Source of the DNA: Agrobacterium tumefaciens
GTDB lineage: Bacteria > Pseudomonadota > Alphaproteobacteria > Rhizobiales > Rhizobiaceae
Reading direction: 5' to 3'
DNA length: 64,000 bases
NCBI RefSeq assembly: GCF_017726655.1
Contig: NZ_CP072308.1
Location: forward strand, 2,176,501 to 2,240,500
Part shown: one piece after another, positions 29,417-38,044 of the stretch
Layout: the number at the start of each line of letters is the position of its first letter
Numbering within the stretch: position 1 is the first letter of the stretch
Notes under the pieces: model-generated
What the model was told of the DNA's origin: nothing
Databases searched by the model: none
Seen by the model: the letters and a program-made list of their open reading frames with translations, nothing else
Program-made: the position numbers and the translations under genes

Positions 29417-30424
29417 TTACTGACCGCGGATCTTCTTTAGGTCCGCCAGAACGGCGTCAACGACGTCGGCGCCGATTTCAGCCTTATGCTTTTCATAGAC
29501 GACCATGGATTTTTCGCGGATACGCGCCTGCTCTTCGGGAGACAGCGTGTTCACTTCGAGGCCGGCAGCCTTGATCTTCTCCAGCGACTTCTGGTTCAGT
29601 TCGCGGATGACCTTGCGCTCTTCGTCACGACCGACAACTGCGCATTCACGCAGGGCTGCCTGTTCTTCCGGCGTGTAGCTGTCGAAGATCGGCTTGGAGA
29701 AGAGGAAGAGGAACGGCGTGTAAGCGTGGTTCGTCTCGGTGACGTATTTCTGCACTTCGTAGAACTTCGACGTGTCGATCGTCACATAGGGGTTTTCCTG
29801 GGCATCGATCGCGTTGGTCTCAAGCGCCGAGAAGACTTCGCCGAAAGCCATCGGAGTTGCGTTTGCACCGAGGTTCTGGAAGGTGTCGAGGAAGATGTTG
29901 TTCTGCATCACGCGGACCTTGAGGCCCGAGAAATCTTCCCACTTGTTCACGGCATGCTTGGAGTTCGACAGGTTGCGGAAACCGTTTTCCCAGTAAGCCA
30001 GGTTGACGAGGCCCTGCTCTTCCAGCTTCTTGTTCATCATGTCGCCGAACGCGCCGTCCATGACAGCGTCTGCTTCCTTGGCGTTGGAGAACAGGAACGG
30101 CAGGTCGAAGACGCCGAGGGCCGGAATAAGACCGACGAGCGGCGAAGAGGACGTTACGACGGCTTCCTGAACGCCGGAGCGCAGTGCCTGGGTTGCCTGA
30201 AGGTCTCCACCGAGTGCGCCGCCCCAGAACGCTGTCAGCTTCAGCTTGCCGCCCGACTTGTCGTCGAGGCAGGCCTGCATCGCCTTGATGCCGTTGCCAA
30301 CCGGATGGTCCTGATTGATGCCGTTCGAAACGCGGATGTTACGGCTGTTGAATTCGGCCATTGCCGGCGCTGCGGCGCCCACCGCGAAAGCGATTGCCGT
30401 GGCGGTCAGAAGAAGCTTTCTCAT
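29417..30424 (-). CDS. TRAP transporter substrate-binding protein, DctP family
   Basis: This 335-aa periplasmic binding protein has an N-terminal Sec signal ending in PAMAEF. The DctP features include LKVRVMQNNIFLDTFQNLGANATPM, where the conserved arginine (KVRV) binds the substrate carboxylate, and ENPYVTIDTSKFYEVQKYV. It should deliver an organic or sugar acid to the adjacent DctQM permease. The linked sugar-acid enzymes suggest an aldonate or related acid. GGGAGG lies upstream of the ATG. It is the last gene of the minus unit. Confidence 0.92.
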   Translation of the reverse strand: MRKLLLTATAIAFAVGAAAPAMAEFNSRNIRVSNGINQDHPVGNGIKAMQACLDDKSGGKLKLTAFWGGALGGDLQATQALRSGVQEAVVTSSSPLVGLIPALGVFDLPFLFSNAKEADAVMDGAFGDMMNKKLEEQGLVNLAYWENGFRNLSNSKHAVNKWEDFSGLKVRVMQNNIFLDTFQNLGANATPMAFGEVFSALETNAIDAQENPYVTIDTSKFYEVQKYVTETNHAYTPFLFLFSKPIFDSYTPEEQAALRECAVVGRDEERKVIRELNQKSLEKIKAAGLEVNTLSPEEQARIREKSMVVYEKHKAEIGADVVDAVLADLKKIRGQ

Positions 30425-30463
30425 AATATCCTCCCTTGGATTGTGGTCGAGAAAAAGTTTCGA

Positions 30464-31741
30464 TTAACGAAGGTACTGCAGAGGCACGAGGACGATGTCC
30501 GGGAAAATCACGAGCAGCGCCAGCACGATGGTTTCGGCAACGAGGAACGGCCAGACACCGACCGTGACCTTGCCGAGCGGGATCCGGCCAACGCCGCTGA
30601 CGACGTTGAGCACCACGCCAACCGGCGGGGTAATCAGGCCGATGGCGTTGTTGATGATGAAGAGGACACCGAAATAGACCGGGTCGATACCCGCCTGCTT
30701 CACGATCGGCATCAGAACTGGCGTCAGGATCAGGATGGTCGGCGTCAGGTCGAGCGCGGTGCCGACGACGAAGACCAGCACCATGATGACGGCCATCAGC
30801 AGCATCGGACGGTCGATCAGCGGTTCGATGTAACCGGCGACTTCATTCGGAATATTCGCCGCGGTGATGAGCCACGCGGAAACGAGTGCCGCGCAGACGA
30901 GGAACATGATGATCGAGGTGCTCTTGGCGGCGCGCAGGAGCACGTGGAATAGGTCCGCCGGCTTCAATTCGCGGTAGATCACCATCCCGACGAAAAGCGC
31001 ATAGGCGGCGGCAACCACGGCGGCTTCCGTCGGCGTCATGATGCCGGCCTTGATGCCGCCGAGGATGATGACGGGCATGCCGAGAGCCCAGCCGGCGCGA
31101 GCCGTGGCTGTCACGCGTTCCTTGGCCGTGGTTTTCGGCAGCGGCTTGACGTCATCCTTGCGTACAACGATCAGCCAGGCGATGATAAGCGATGCGCCCA
31201 TCAGGATGCCGGGAACGATACCAGCGAGGAAGAGCTGGGTGATAGAGACGTTGGCGGCGACACCGAAAACGATGAAGGCCATGGATGGCGGGATGACCGG
31301 GGCGATGATACCGCCAGCGGCAATCAGACCGCCGGAGCGCGGAATGTTGTAGCCAGCTTTCGCCATCATCGGGATGAGGATTGCAGCAAGGGCTGCGGTA
31401 TCGGCTGCCGCCGAACCGGAGATGCTGGCCATGATGATGGCGGCGACAATGGCCACGATGCCGAGGCCGCCTCTGATATGGCCGACCAGCGCGATCGCAA
31501 AATCGATGATGCGGCGGGAGAGGCCACCGGAATTCATCAGTTCGCCGGCCAGAATGAAGAAAGGAATGGCAAGCAGCGTGAAGGTGTCTGCGCCCGAGAT
31601 CATGTTCTGCGCGATGATCGCGGTGTTGAACATGCCCATGTACCACATGAGCACGACGCCACAGAACATCAGCGAGAAAGCGACGGGAACGCCAATCGCC
31701 ATGGCTCCGAGCAGAGAGCCGACAAAAACGAAAAGTGTCAT
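30464..31741 (-). CDS. TRAP transporter large permease, DctM family
   Basis: This 425-aa integral membrane protein has about twelve hydrophobic segments and the DctM-type motifs GGIIAPVIPPSMAFIVFG and LTPPVGVVLNV (as LITPPVGVVLNVVSG). It is the sodium-driven transport subunit. It is separated by 4 bp from the small permease upstream and 39 bp from dctP downstream. Confidence 0.94.
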   Translation of the reverse strand: MTLFVFVGSLLGAMAIGVPVAFSLMFCGVVLMWYMGMFNTAIIAQNMISGADTFTLLAIPFFILAGELMNSGGLSRRIIDFAIALVGHIRGGLGIVAIVAAIIMASISGSAAADTAALAAILIPMMAKAGYNIPRSGGLIAAGGIIAPVIPPSMAFIVFGVAANVSITQLFLAGIVPGILMGASLIIAWLIVVRKDDVKPLPKTTAKERVTATARAGWALGMPVIILGGIKAGIMTPTEAAVVAAAYALFVGMVIYRELKPADLFHVLLRAAKSTSIIMFLVCAALVSAWLITAANIPNEVAGYIEPLIDRPMLLMAVIMVLVFVVGTALDLTPTILILTPVLMPIVKQAGIDPVYFGVLFIINNAIGLITPPVGVVLNVVSGVGRIPLGKVTVGVWPFLVAETIVLALLVIFPDIVLVPLQYLR

Positions 31742-31745
31742 GGTA

Positions 31746-32276
31746 TCAGCGCTCCGAAAGCTGTTCGATCGTCAGGTTCTCGCCCGCAAACTGGGCGATT
31801 TCGTCTTCCGTGACGCGGCCGGTCAATTGCCTGTAGAGACGCTCCAGCGCGATGACGAACATGAGACCACCCGTGAACATGCCGATACCATAGACCCAGA
31901 TCATGGAGAGTTTGGTGACCGGTGCGTGCATGCTGGCGTTGATGCCGGATTGTTTCCAGGTGCCCCAGAAGAAGATGGCGGAACAGGCCAGGATGATGAT
32001 GTTGGAGATGATCATGCAGACGATACGGGCGCGGCGCGACAGAAACATCACGAGCGTTTCAATGCCCATATGGCTGTTCTCGCGGAAGGTCAGCACGGCG
32101 CCAAGGAAGGTCAGCCATACGAAGAAGTAGCGGGACAGCTCTTCCGAGACGTTGATGCCGGAATTCATCGTGTAACGCATGACGACGTTGACGAAGACCA
32201 TGATCGACATGCCAGCGAGCAGCGCGACGAGAATGATTTCGAGAATCCGGTAAAAGAGATTGATGGTCTTTTGCAT
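31746..32276 (-). CDS. TRAP transporter small permease, DctQ family
   Basis: This 176-aa protein has four predicted membrane helices and the DctQ signature with an Arg/Glu pair after helix 2 (VSEELSRYFFVWLTFLGA). It forms the membrane complex with DctM. GGGAGGGG lies before the ATG. It follows the XylX-like gene by 21 bp. Confidence 0.92.
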   Translation of the reverse strand: MQKTINLFYRILEIILVALLAGMSIMVFVNVVMRYTMNSGINVSEELSRYFFVWLTFLGAVLTFRENSHMGIETLVMFLSRRARIVCMIISNIIILACSAIFFWGTWKQSGINASMHAPVTKLSMIWVYGIGMFTGGLMFVIALERLYRQLTGRVTEDEIAQFAGENLTIEQLSER

Positions 32277-32297
32277 TTTCCCCTCCCGAAGAAATGT

Positions 32298-33458
32298 TTA
32301 GAGCAATCCTCGTTTTGCGAGGTTGCGCATCAGGGCCGCGGTGCCGAACGTCCATTCCGGGCATTCGTCCGTCGTCGTGACCCAGTTTATCAGCTTGCCG
32401 AGCTTGGGTGTGGAAATCTCGACCCGGTCGCCTTTGGAATGTGTGAAGCCGAGGCCGGGGCCGTGACGGTCCTTGACCGGCGCGAACATTGTGCCGAGGA
32501 AAAAGACCGCCCCGTCAGGATATTGATGATTGCGGTTCAAGAGCTGCGAGGCGAGGTTCTCCGGCGTGCGGCTGATTGCTTCCATGGGGCTGACGCCGGT
32601 CATGGTGAAGCCGTCTTCGCCCTCGACCAGAAGCGAGATCTGCGACTTCTTCACATCCTCAATGGTAAAGTTGCCGTCGAACAGGCGGATGAAGGGACCG
32701 ATCGCACAGGATGCATTATTGTCCTTCGCCTTGCTGAGCAGCAGGGCGGAACGGCCTTCGAAGTCGCGCAGGTTGACGTCGTTGCCAAGCGTCGCGCCGA
32801 CAATGCGACCGTCAGAGGTGATGGCCAGCACCACTTCCGGCTCGGGATTGTTCCATTGCGATTTCGGGTGAACGCCGATCAGCGCACCACAGCCAACCGA
32901 GGCCATGGCCTGCGCCTTGGAGAAGATTTCCGCATCCGGACCGATGCCGACTTCCAGATATTGCGACCAGAGGCCCATTTCCTGGAGCAGTTTCTTCACT
33001 TCGGCCGCTTTTTCGGAGCCGGCTTCCAGGCCCTTGAGGTTGTCGCCGAGAACCGGGGCCAGCCGGCCGCGAATTTCCTGCGCGCGCAGCGGATCGCCCT
33101 TGGCCTGCTCTTCGATCACCCGTTCCAGCATGCTGTCGGCGAAGGTGACGCCGGCGGCCTTAACGGCCTGAATGTCGTTGGGTGCAAGGAGTTCGCCGGC
33201 GGAACCGTCCAGAAACGCGTCCAGTGCGCCAAGCGCAACAAAAGCGGCGGTGTCGGCAAGTTGCGTCACCAGATCCGTTTTCTCCAGAAGCTCCGACATG
33301 GTGGGGGCAAGCGAGGTAAGGTCATAAAGCACGCCACCCTTGAGCAGTACAGGGCACGGGCCGTCCTCGCTCTTCGACCAGACGCGGCCGACGAGCAGCG
33401 CGTTTTCGAAATCGTCAGGCAAAATTGTGGTAGCGTCGATAGACCTTGTGCCGGCCAT
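32298..33458 (-). CDS. FAH-fold dehydratase, XylX-like 2-keto-3-deoxypentonate dehydratase
   Basis: This 386-aa fumarylacetoacetate-hydrolase-fold protein resembles in length and many blocks the Caulobacter XylX, which converts 2-keto-3-deoxyxylonate to 2-oxoglutarate semialdehyde. Shared features include WNNPEPEVVL (metal ligand Glu), NDVNLRDFEGRSALLLSKAK, DNNASCAIGPF, HQYPDG and LFLGTMFAP. The pairing with an IlvD/Edd dehydratase in the divergent unit supports a Weimberg-type role. The C-6 or C-5 substrate cannot be told. GGGGAGG precedes the ATG, and a palindromic operator lies 52 bp upstream. Confidence 0.82.
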   Translation of the reverse strand: MAGTRSIDATTILPDDFENALLVGRVWSKSEDGPCPVLLKGGVLYDLTSLAPTMSELLEKTDLVTQLADTAAFVALGALDAFLDGSAGELLAPNDIQAVKAAGVTFADSMLERVIEEQAKGDPLRAQEIRGRLAPVLGDNLKGLEAGSEKAAEVKKLLQEMGLWSQYLEVGIGPDAEIFSKAQAMASVGCGALIGVHPKSQWNNPEPEVVLAITSDGRIVGATLGNDVNLRDFEGRSALLLSKAKDNNASCAIGPFIRLFDGNFTIEDVKKSQISLLVEGEDGFTMTGVSPMEAISRTPENLASQLLNRNHQYPDGAVFFLGTMFAPVKDRHGPGLGFTHSKGDRVEISTPKLGKLINWVTTTDECPEWTFGTAALMRNLAKRGLL

Positions 33459-33509
33459 GTAGTCCTCCCCTTCACACCCGACAGGCCGCCCCCTGCGGTC
33501 TTATTGTCT

Positions 33510-33524
33510 GGATGTCTGACAACC
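33510..33524. promoter_or_regulatory. GntR/FadR-type operator upstream of the XylX-like gene
   Basis: GGATGTCTGACAACC matches the palindrome GGTTRTCWGAYAACC at 14 of 15 positions, and contains the perfect core TGTC-T-GACA. A near-identical site lies at 36054-36068. It is probably bound by the GntR-family protein encoded at 33661-34377. Confidence 0.7.
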
Positions 33525-33559
33525 TAATCTCTTTCTTCTTAGTATGACTTTTACAGCGA

Positions 33560-33578
33560 GTCTAGCGGTCCGTTAGAC
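33560..33578. promoter_or_regulatory. second inverted repeat in the XylX-like promoter
   Basis: GTCTAGCG and CGTTAGAC pair across a 3-nt loop (one G-T wobble). It lies between gntR and the XylX-like gene, without a T run. It may end the gntR transcript or be another protein site. Confidence 0.35.
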
Positions 33579-33660
33579 AAAAATTCGCCTTGATTGACAC
33601 CGGCCATACAACACATGCGGTGAAGCTGTCCTATAACTTCGGCGTCAACGACGCCAAAAT

Positions 33661-34377
33661 TCAAAATATATCGAGATCGATGTTCAGGCGCCGGGCAGCG
33701 CCTAAAATGTGCTGACGCATCGCATCCCGCGCCACCGCAACGTCCCGGGACGCGATCGCCTCCCGTAGCACCACGTGCTCGTTGATGGTGATTTCGAGAA
33801 TTTCGCCGTAAACAGCGCGCGAAAACGCCGTGTTGATGGCGGAACTGATGCGCTGGGCGATGAAGCCCAGAAAAATCAGGAAATATTCGTTGCCGGTCGC
33901 TTCGGCCATGGTGCGGTGGAAATCGAGATCGGCTTCGACACCGTCCTTCGACCACTCGACGGCATTGCGCATGCCGTAAATCGCCTTGTCAAACCTTTCG
34001 AGATGTTCGGGTTTGTGATGCAACGCGGCGAGGCCGGCAGCATCGATTTCCAGCGACATACGAAGCTGCATCAGGTCGCGAAAGTTCTCGGGATCGTTGA
34101 GGGTGGATTGCTCGATCCGGATCGACAGTCGCTGTCGCGGGTCGGTCACAAAAGCTCCGACGCCCTGCCTCGTCTCAACGAAGCCTTCATTGCGTAGTTG
34201 CGCGATCGCCTCGCGAATGACCGAGCGGCTGACACCAAAGGTCTTGGCGAGAACGTGTTCGGTCGGCAGCCTGTCGCCCGGCCCGAGTTTCGAATCGTTG
34301 ATTTCGCGCGCCATCTCCGCGGCAATCCGGCCCGGCAGATGGTCGTTGCGATGAATCTGATTGAACTCCAGCGTCAT
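33661..34377 (-). CDS. GntR-family regulator, FadR/FCD subgroup
   Basis: This 238-aa protein has an N-terminal winged helix (KLGPGDRLPTEHVLAKTFGVSRSVIREAIAQL, residues about 30-62) and a C-terminal FCD all-helical ligand domain. The metal-binding residues Asp, His and His are at DLDFHRTM and further on. Regulators of this group usually repress sugar-acid or carboxylate genes and release DNA when an acid binds. It sits between the FAD dehydrogenase and the XylX-like gene on the same strand, so it probably governs the island. CGGGAG precedes the ATG. Confidence 0.92.
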   Translation of the reverse strand: MTLEFNQIHRNDHLPGRIAAEMAREINDSKLGPGDRLPTEHVLAKTFGVSRSVIREAIAQLRNEGFVETRQGVGAFVTDPRQRLSIRIEQSTLNDPENFRDLMQLRMSLEIDAAGLAALHHKPEHLERFDKAIYGMRNAVEWSKDGVEADLDFHRTMAEATGNEYFLIFLGFIAQRISSAINTAFSRAVYGEILEITINEHVVLREAIASRDVAVARDAMRQHILGAARRLNIDLDIF

Positions 34378-34458
34378 GATTGCTCCCGTTCGGCCGAAAC
34401 GATGATTGCCCGTTCACGCGGCAGGCGACTTCCTCCTTCGCCGTCCACGCTATCTCAA

Positions 34459-34478
34459 GGGGCGGCGTTCTCCGCCCC
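34459..34478. terminator. hairpin after the FAD dehydrogenase gene
   Basis: Perfect 7-bp GC arms (GGGGCGG/CCGCCCC) with a 6-nt loop lie 13 bp past the FAD dehydrogenase stop. There is no T run on the minus strand. It may partly terminate before gntR or stabilise the upstream mRNA. Confidence 0.45.
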
Positions 34479-34490
34479 GTCGTTTCTCGA

Positions 34491-35936
34491 TTAGCTATCC
34501 GGTTGGAGGGTTATCTGGCAACCGGGATTCATGCGTAGAGCCGGATCAAAGGCGTTTTTCAGACCCATGATCATCCGCCGCTGCACGTCGGACAGCCGGC
34601 TTTCGAAATCGGAGCGCTTCAGGCGACCGATGCCGTGTTCGGCGCTGATGCTGCCGACATAACGGTCGAGCACCTCGTTCACCAATGTCTTCGACTTGTA
34701 GATAAAGGCCTCGCGCTCGTCCGGCGTCGAACCGTTGGGCGGCAATACGTTGAGGTGCACGTTGCCATCGCCGACATGGCCGTAGGAAACCGCCAAGCAC
34801 TCCGGCAGCTTTTCCGCGAGTTCCGCTTCTGCCTCTGCGACAAATGCGGCCAGTTTTGACAATGGCACGGAAATATCGGTGCGCATGTGGCTGCCGCGCA
34901 GCGCCTGTCCTTCATTCATCCCTTCCCGGAACAGCCAGAGCGATTGCGCCTGCGCGCGGGAAGAGGCGATGACGCCATCCAGCACCAGCCCGTCTTCCAT
35001 GACGCCTTCGAGGAAGCGCCCCATCAGGTCGGCCGTGTCTACCAGGCCGGAGCCTGAAATTTCCATCAGTACATAGGCCGGGTAATCGCCGGCGATCGGC
35101 ATTTTGAGGTCGGGAATTGCCTCGATCGCCAGCGTGAAGGCGATCGGGGGCATGAATTCGAAGGCGGACATCAGGTCGCAGCATTCGCGGCGGGCGCGGC
35201 GGTAAAGCTTGATGGCGTCATCGAGCGAATTCAGGCCGAGCAGCGCCGTTTCGACATGTTCGGTATTGGGATAGAGTTTAACCGCAACGGCAGTAATGAT
35301 GCCAAGCGTTCCTTCCGCGCCGATGAAAAGCTGCTTCAGGTCGATGCCACGATTATCCTTGCGCAGGGTCGAGAGGCCGTTCCAGATGGTGCCATCCGGC
35401 AGGACCACTTCGAGGCCAAGCACCAGTTCGCGGGTCATGCCATAACGCAGCACGTTGATGCCGCCGGCGTTGGTGGAAACATTGCCGCCAATACGGCAGC
35501 TGCCCTGCGCACCGAGCGAAAGGGGAAAGAACATGCCCTTGTCCTGCACCGCATCCTTGAACTCCGAGAGGATGCAGCCGGCTTCGACCACGGCAGAAAA
35601 ATCGTCGCTGTCGATGGTGCGGATGGCATTCATGCGCTCAAGGCTCAGTACGACCTGATGGTCGGGCGCATCGGGAATGCTACCAAGTACCAGACCGGTA
35701 TTGCCGCCCTGGGGAATGACTGCGAGGCCGAGTTCCGCGCAGACGCGGACGGTGTCGGATACTTCCTGCGTGGAGCGCGGGCGAATGACCGCAACCGCCG
35801 AACTGGTAACGTCGCCGTGCCAGTCCCGACAATATCGCAGCATATCTTCCTGCGATGTCAGCAGCAGAGCTTCACCCAGCCTATCCTTCAGCGACACCCG
35901 CAACTTTTCGATATCGTGTTCGCCCCCGATCGTCAT
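34491..35936 (-). CDS. FAD-linked 2-hydroxyacid dehydrogenase (GlcD/D-2-hydroxyglutarate dehydrogenase family)
   Basis: This 481-aa protein has an FAD_binding_4 domain (about 40-220, with PQGGNTGLVLG and GGNVSTNAGGINVLRYG) and a C-terminal FAD-oxidase_C domain. The C-terminal domain carries the metal-binding SYGHVGDGNVHLN and EHGIGRLKR. Relatives oxidise D-lactate, glycolate or D-2-hydroxyglutarate, passing electrons to a flavoprotein or the quinone pool. Here the substrate is probably a 2-hydroxy sugar acid or an intermediate of the island's pathway. It leads the minus-strand unit. GAGGGTGG lies before the ATG. Confidence 0.87.
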   Translation of the reverse strand: MTIGGEHDIEKLRVSLKDRLGEALLLTSQEDMLRYCRDWHGDVTSSAVAVIRPRSTQEVSDTVRVCAELGLAVIPQGGNTGLVLGSIPDAPDHQVVLSLERMNAIRTIDSDDFSAVVEAGCILSEFKDAVQDKGMFFPLSLGAQGSCRIGGNVSTNAGGINVLRYGMTRELVLGLEVVLPDGTIWNGLSTLRKDNRGIDLKQLFIGAEGTLGIITAVAVKLYPNTEHVETALLGLNSLDDAIKLYRRARRECCDLMSAFEFMPPIAFTLAIEAIPDLKMPIAGDYPAYVLMEISGSGLVDTADLMGRFLEGVMEDGLVLDGVIASSRAQAQSLWLFREGMNEGQALRGSHMRTDISVPLSKLAAFVAEAEAELAEKLPECLAVSYGHVGDGNVHLNVLPPNGSTPDEREAFIYKSKTLVNEVLDRYVGSISAEHGIGRLKRSDFESRLSDVQRRMIMGLKNAFDPALRMNPGCQITLQPDS

Positions 35937-36048
35937 TCCACCCTCTCCGTTCCATCCGCCCTGACAATTGGCGAGAGCCGTACCATTGTGTTTGATGGTG
36001 CCCTTGCTTTTGCCGGTTTGCGAAAAAATACTATTTTCAACCGGAGCA

Positions 36049-36068
36049 TATAAGGTTATCAGACAACC
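36049..36068. promoter_or_regulatory. GntR/FadR-type operator in the divergent promoter
   Basis: GGTTATCAGACAACC (36054-36068) is a near-perfect 15-bp palindrome, matching the site at 33510-33524. A TATAAG -10-like hexamer at 36049-36054 touches its left edge, fitting repression. It lies 83 bp before the denD-like start and 118 bp before the FAD dehydrogenase start, so it could serve both directions. Confidence 0.7.
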
Positions 36069-36150
36069 TTACAAGCTAATTTATCGGTCTGTCGGCCGGT
36101 GAGGTATTTTTCGGTCTCGGGAGTACGACCGGGGCAAAGAGGAGGAAGAC

Positions 36151-37131
36151 ATGCATATCGCAATCATCGGCGCCGCAGGCATGGTTGGCCGCAAACTGAC
36201 ACAGCGCCTCGTGAAAGACGGAGCGCTCGGCGGCAAACCGATCGAGAAATTCACGCTCATCGACGTGTTCCAGCCTGAGGCGCCCGCTGGTTTTTCCGGG
36301 GCGGTTGACGGGCGCGCGGCCGATTTGTCGGCGCCGGGAGAAGCTGAACAGCTGGTCGAAGCCCGCCCGGACGTCATCTTCCACCTTGCCGCCATCGTAT
36401 CAGGTGAAGCCGAGCTTGATTTCGACAAGGGCTACCGCATCAATCTCGACGGCACGCGTTATCTCTTCGATGCCATCCGCCTTGCCCATGGCAAGGATGG
36501 CTACAAGCCGCGCGTGGTCTTTACCTCCTCGATTGCCGTCTTCGGTGCGCCGCTTCCTTATCCGATCCCGGATGAATTCCATACCACGCCGCTCACCAGC
36601 TACGGCACACAGAAGGCGATCTGCGAGCTGCTGCTGTCCGATTACAGCCGTCGCGGTTTCTTCGACGGTATCGGCATCCGCCTGCCGACCATCTGCATTC
36701 GCCCCGGCAAGCCCAACGCGGCCGCCTCTGGCTTCTTCTCCAACATTCTTCGCGAGCCGCTGGTTGGTCAGGAAGCAGTTCTGCCAGTGCCGGAAAGCAT
36801 TCGCCACTGGCACGCTTCGCCCCGTTCCGCCGTCGGTTTCCTTATCCATGGTGCGACTATCGACGTGGAAAAGGTCGGTCCGCGCCGTAACCTGTCGATG
36901 CCGGGCCTCAGTGCTACCGTTGGCGAACAGATCGAAGCACTGCGCAAGGTCGCTGGAGAAAAGGCCGTCGCCCTCATTCGTCGCGAGCCGAACGAGATGA
37001 TCATGCGCATGTGCGAGGGTTGGGCCCCGGTTTCGAAGCCAAGCGCGCCCGCGAACTGGGCTTTACGGCCGAAAGCTCCTTCGAAGAAATCATTCAGGTT
37101 CACATCGAAGACGAGTTGGGAGGTTCCCTGA
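36151..37131 (+). CDS. DenD-like NAD-dependent sugar-acid dehydrogenase, frameshifted C-terminus
   Basis: This extended SDR protein, 326 aa as read, has the Rossmann motif GAAGMVGR (residues 8-15) and the catalytic YGTQK with Tyr151 and Lys155. It resembles D-erythronate dehydrogenase, which oxidises a 2-position hydroxyl of an aldonate. After CEGWAP (near 294) the frame yields an odd basic tail. The +1-shifted frame continues FEAKRARELGFTAESSFEEI, typical of the family, and ends in a TGA overlapping the next gene's ATG. A missing C in the run at 37025-37028 explains this. GAGGAGG precedes the ATG. Confidence 0.8.
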   Translation: MHIAIIGAAGMVGRKLTQRLVKDGALGGKPIEKFTLIDVFQPEAPAGFSGAVDGRAADLSAPGEAEQLVEARPDVIFHLAAIVSGEAELDFDKGYRINLDGTRYLFDAIRLAHGKDGYKPRVVFTSSIAVFGAPLPYPIPDEFHTTPLTSYGTQKAICELLLSDYSRRGFFDGIGIRLPTICIRPGKPNAAASGFFSNILREPLVGQEAVLPVPESIRHWHASPRSAVGFLIHGATIDVEKVGPRRNLSMPGLSATVGEQIEALRKVAGEKAVALIRREPNEMIMRMCEGWAPVSKPSAPANWALRPKAPSKKSFRFTSKTSWEVP

Positions 37132-37132
37132 A

Positions 37133-38035
37133 ATGAGTGTCAGCGGGGAGGAGAAGAAGCGGTCAGTCGCCTTTATCGGCACCGGCCTGATGGGGGGGCC
37201 GATGGCGCGGCGTTTGCTCAACGCCGGCTTTTTGGTGACGGTCTGGAACCGTAGCGCCGATAAGGCCGAAGCTCTTGTCGCTGACGGTGCGGTTGTCGCC
37301 GCATCTCCGGCAGAGGCCGCGAAGAACGCCGATATCGTCATCACCATGCTAAGCGACGGCGCTGCCGTCGGCGAGGTGCTGTTTGAGGCGGGGGTAGCCG
37401 ACGCGCTGACCAAGGGTGCCGTCGTGATCGATAGCAGTTCGATTGCGCCGCCGATCGCGCGGGAGCATTCGTCGCGTCTCCAGGCGCTCGGCATTCATCA
37501 CGTCGACGCACCGGTTTCGGGTGGTGTGCCGGGCGCGACGGCCGGGACGCTCGCCATCATGGCCGGTGGGGACGAGGCGTTGATCTCAGGTCTTGCGGAT
37601 GTCTTCGCCCCGATGGGCCGGCTCACCTATGTCGGTCCTTCGGGCGCCGGCCAGCTCTGCAAGCTCGCCAACCAGCAGATCGTCGCCATCACGATTGGCG
37701 CAGTTGCCGAGGCGATGATGCTGGTGGAAGCCGGCGGAGCATCGCGTGAAGGTTTCCGCAACGCGATTCGTGGTGGGTTTGCCGAAAGCCGGATTCTTGA
37801 ACTCCATGGCGAGCGCATGGTGAAGCGCAATTTCGTGCCGGGTGGTCCGTCCAAATTCCAGCTCAAGGACCTGAACGGCGTTCTGGCAACGGCGAAGGAT
37901 CTCTCGCTCAACCTTCCGCTCACCCAGCAGGTCACGCGGGAATTCGATGACTTCGTTGGCGACGGCGGGGCCGATATCGATCACAGCGGCATCCTGCTTT
38001 ATCTCGAAAAACTCAACAACCGCGAACGGGGCTGA
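37133..38035 (+). CDS. NAD(P)-dependent beta-hydroxyacid dehydrogenase
   Basis: This 300-aa member of the 3-hydroxyisobutyrate/tartronate-semialdehyde reductase family has an N-terminal Rossmann motif GTGLMGGPMA, the substrate loop DAPVSGGVPGA and the catalytic lysine in GAGQLCKLANQQ (Lys177). Relatives act on 3-hydroxyisobutyrate, tartronate semialdehyde, threonate or 2-keto sugar acids. The specific substrate is unknown. It is the middle gene of the plus unit. GGGAGG lies before the ATG, and the ATG overlaps the frame-corrected stop of the upstream gene. Confidence 0.88.
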   Translation: MSVSGEEKKRSVAFIGTGLMGGPMARRLLNAGFLVTVWNRSADKAEALVADGAVVAASPAEAAKNADIVITMLSDGAAVGEVLFEAGVADALTKGAVVIDSSSIAPPIAREHSSRLQALGIHHVDAPVSGGVPGATAGTLAIMAGGDEALISGLADVFAPMGRLTYVGPSGAGQLCKLANQQIVAITIGAVAEAMMLVEAGGASREGFRNAIRGGFAESRILELHGERMVKRNFVPGGPSKFQLKDLNGVLATAKDLSLNLPLTQQVTREFDDFVGDGGADIDHSGILLYLEKLNNRERG

Positions 38036-38044
38036 AGCGATCTC

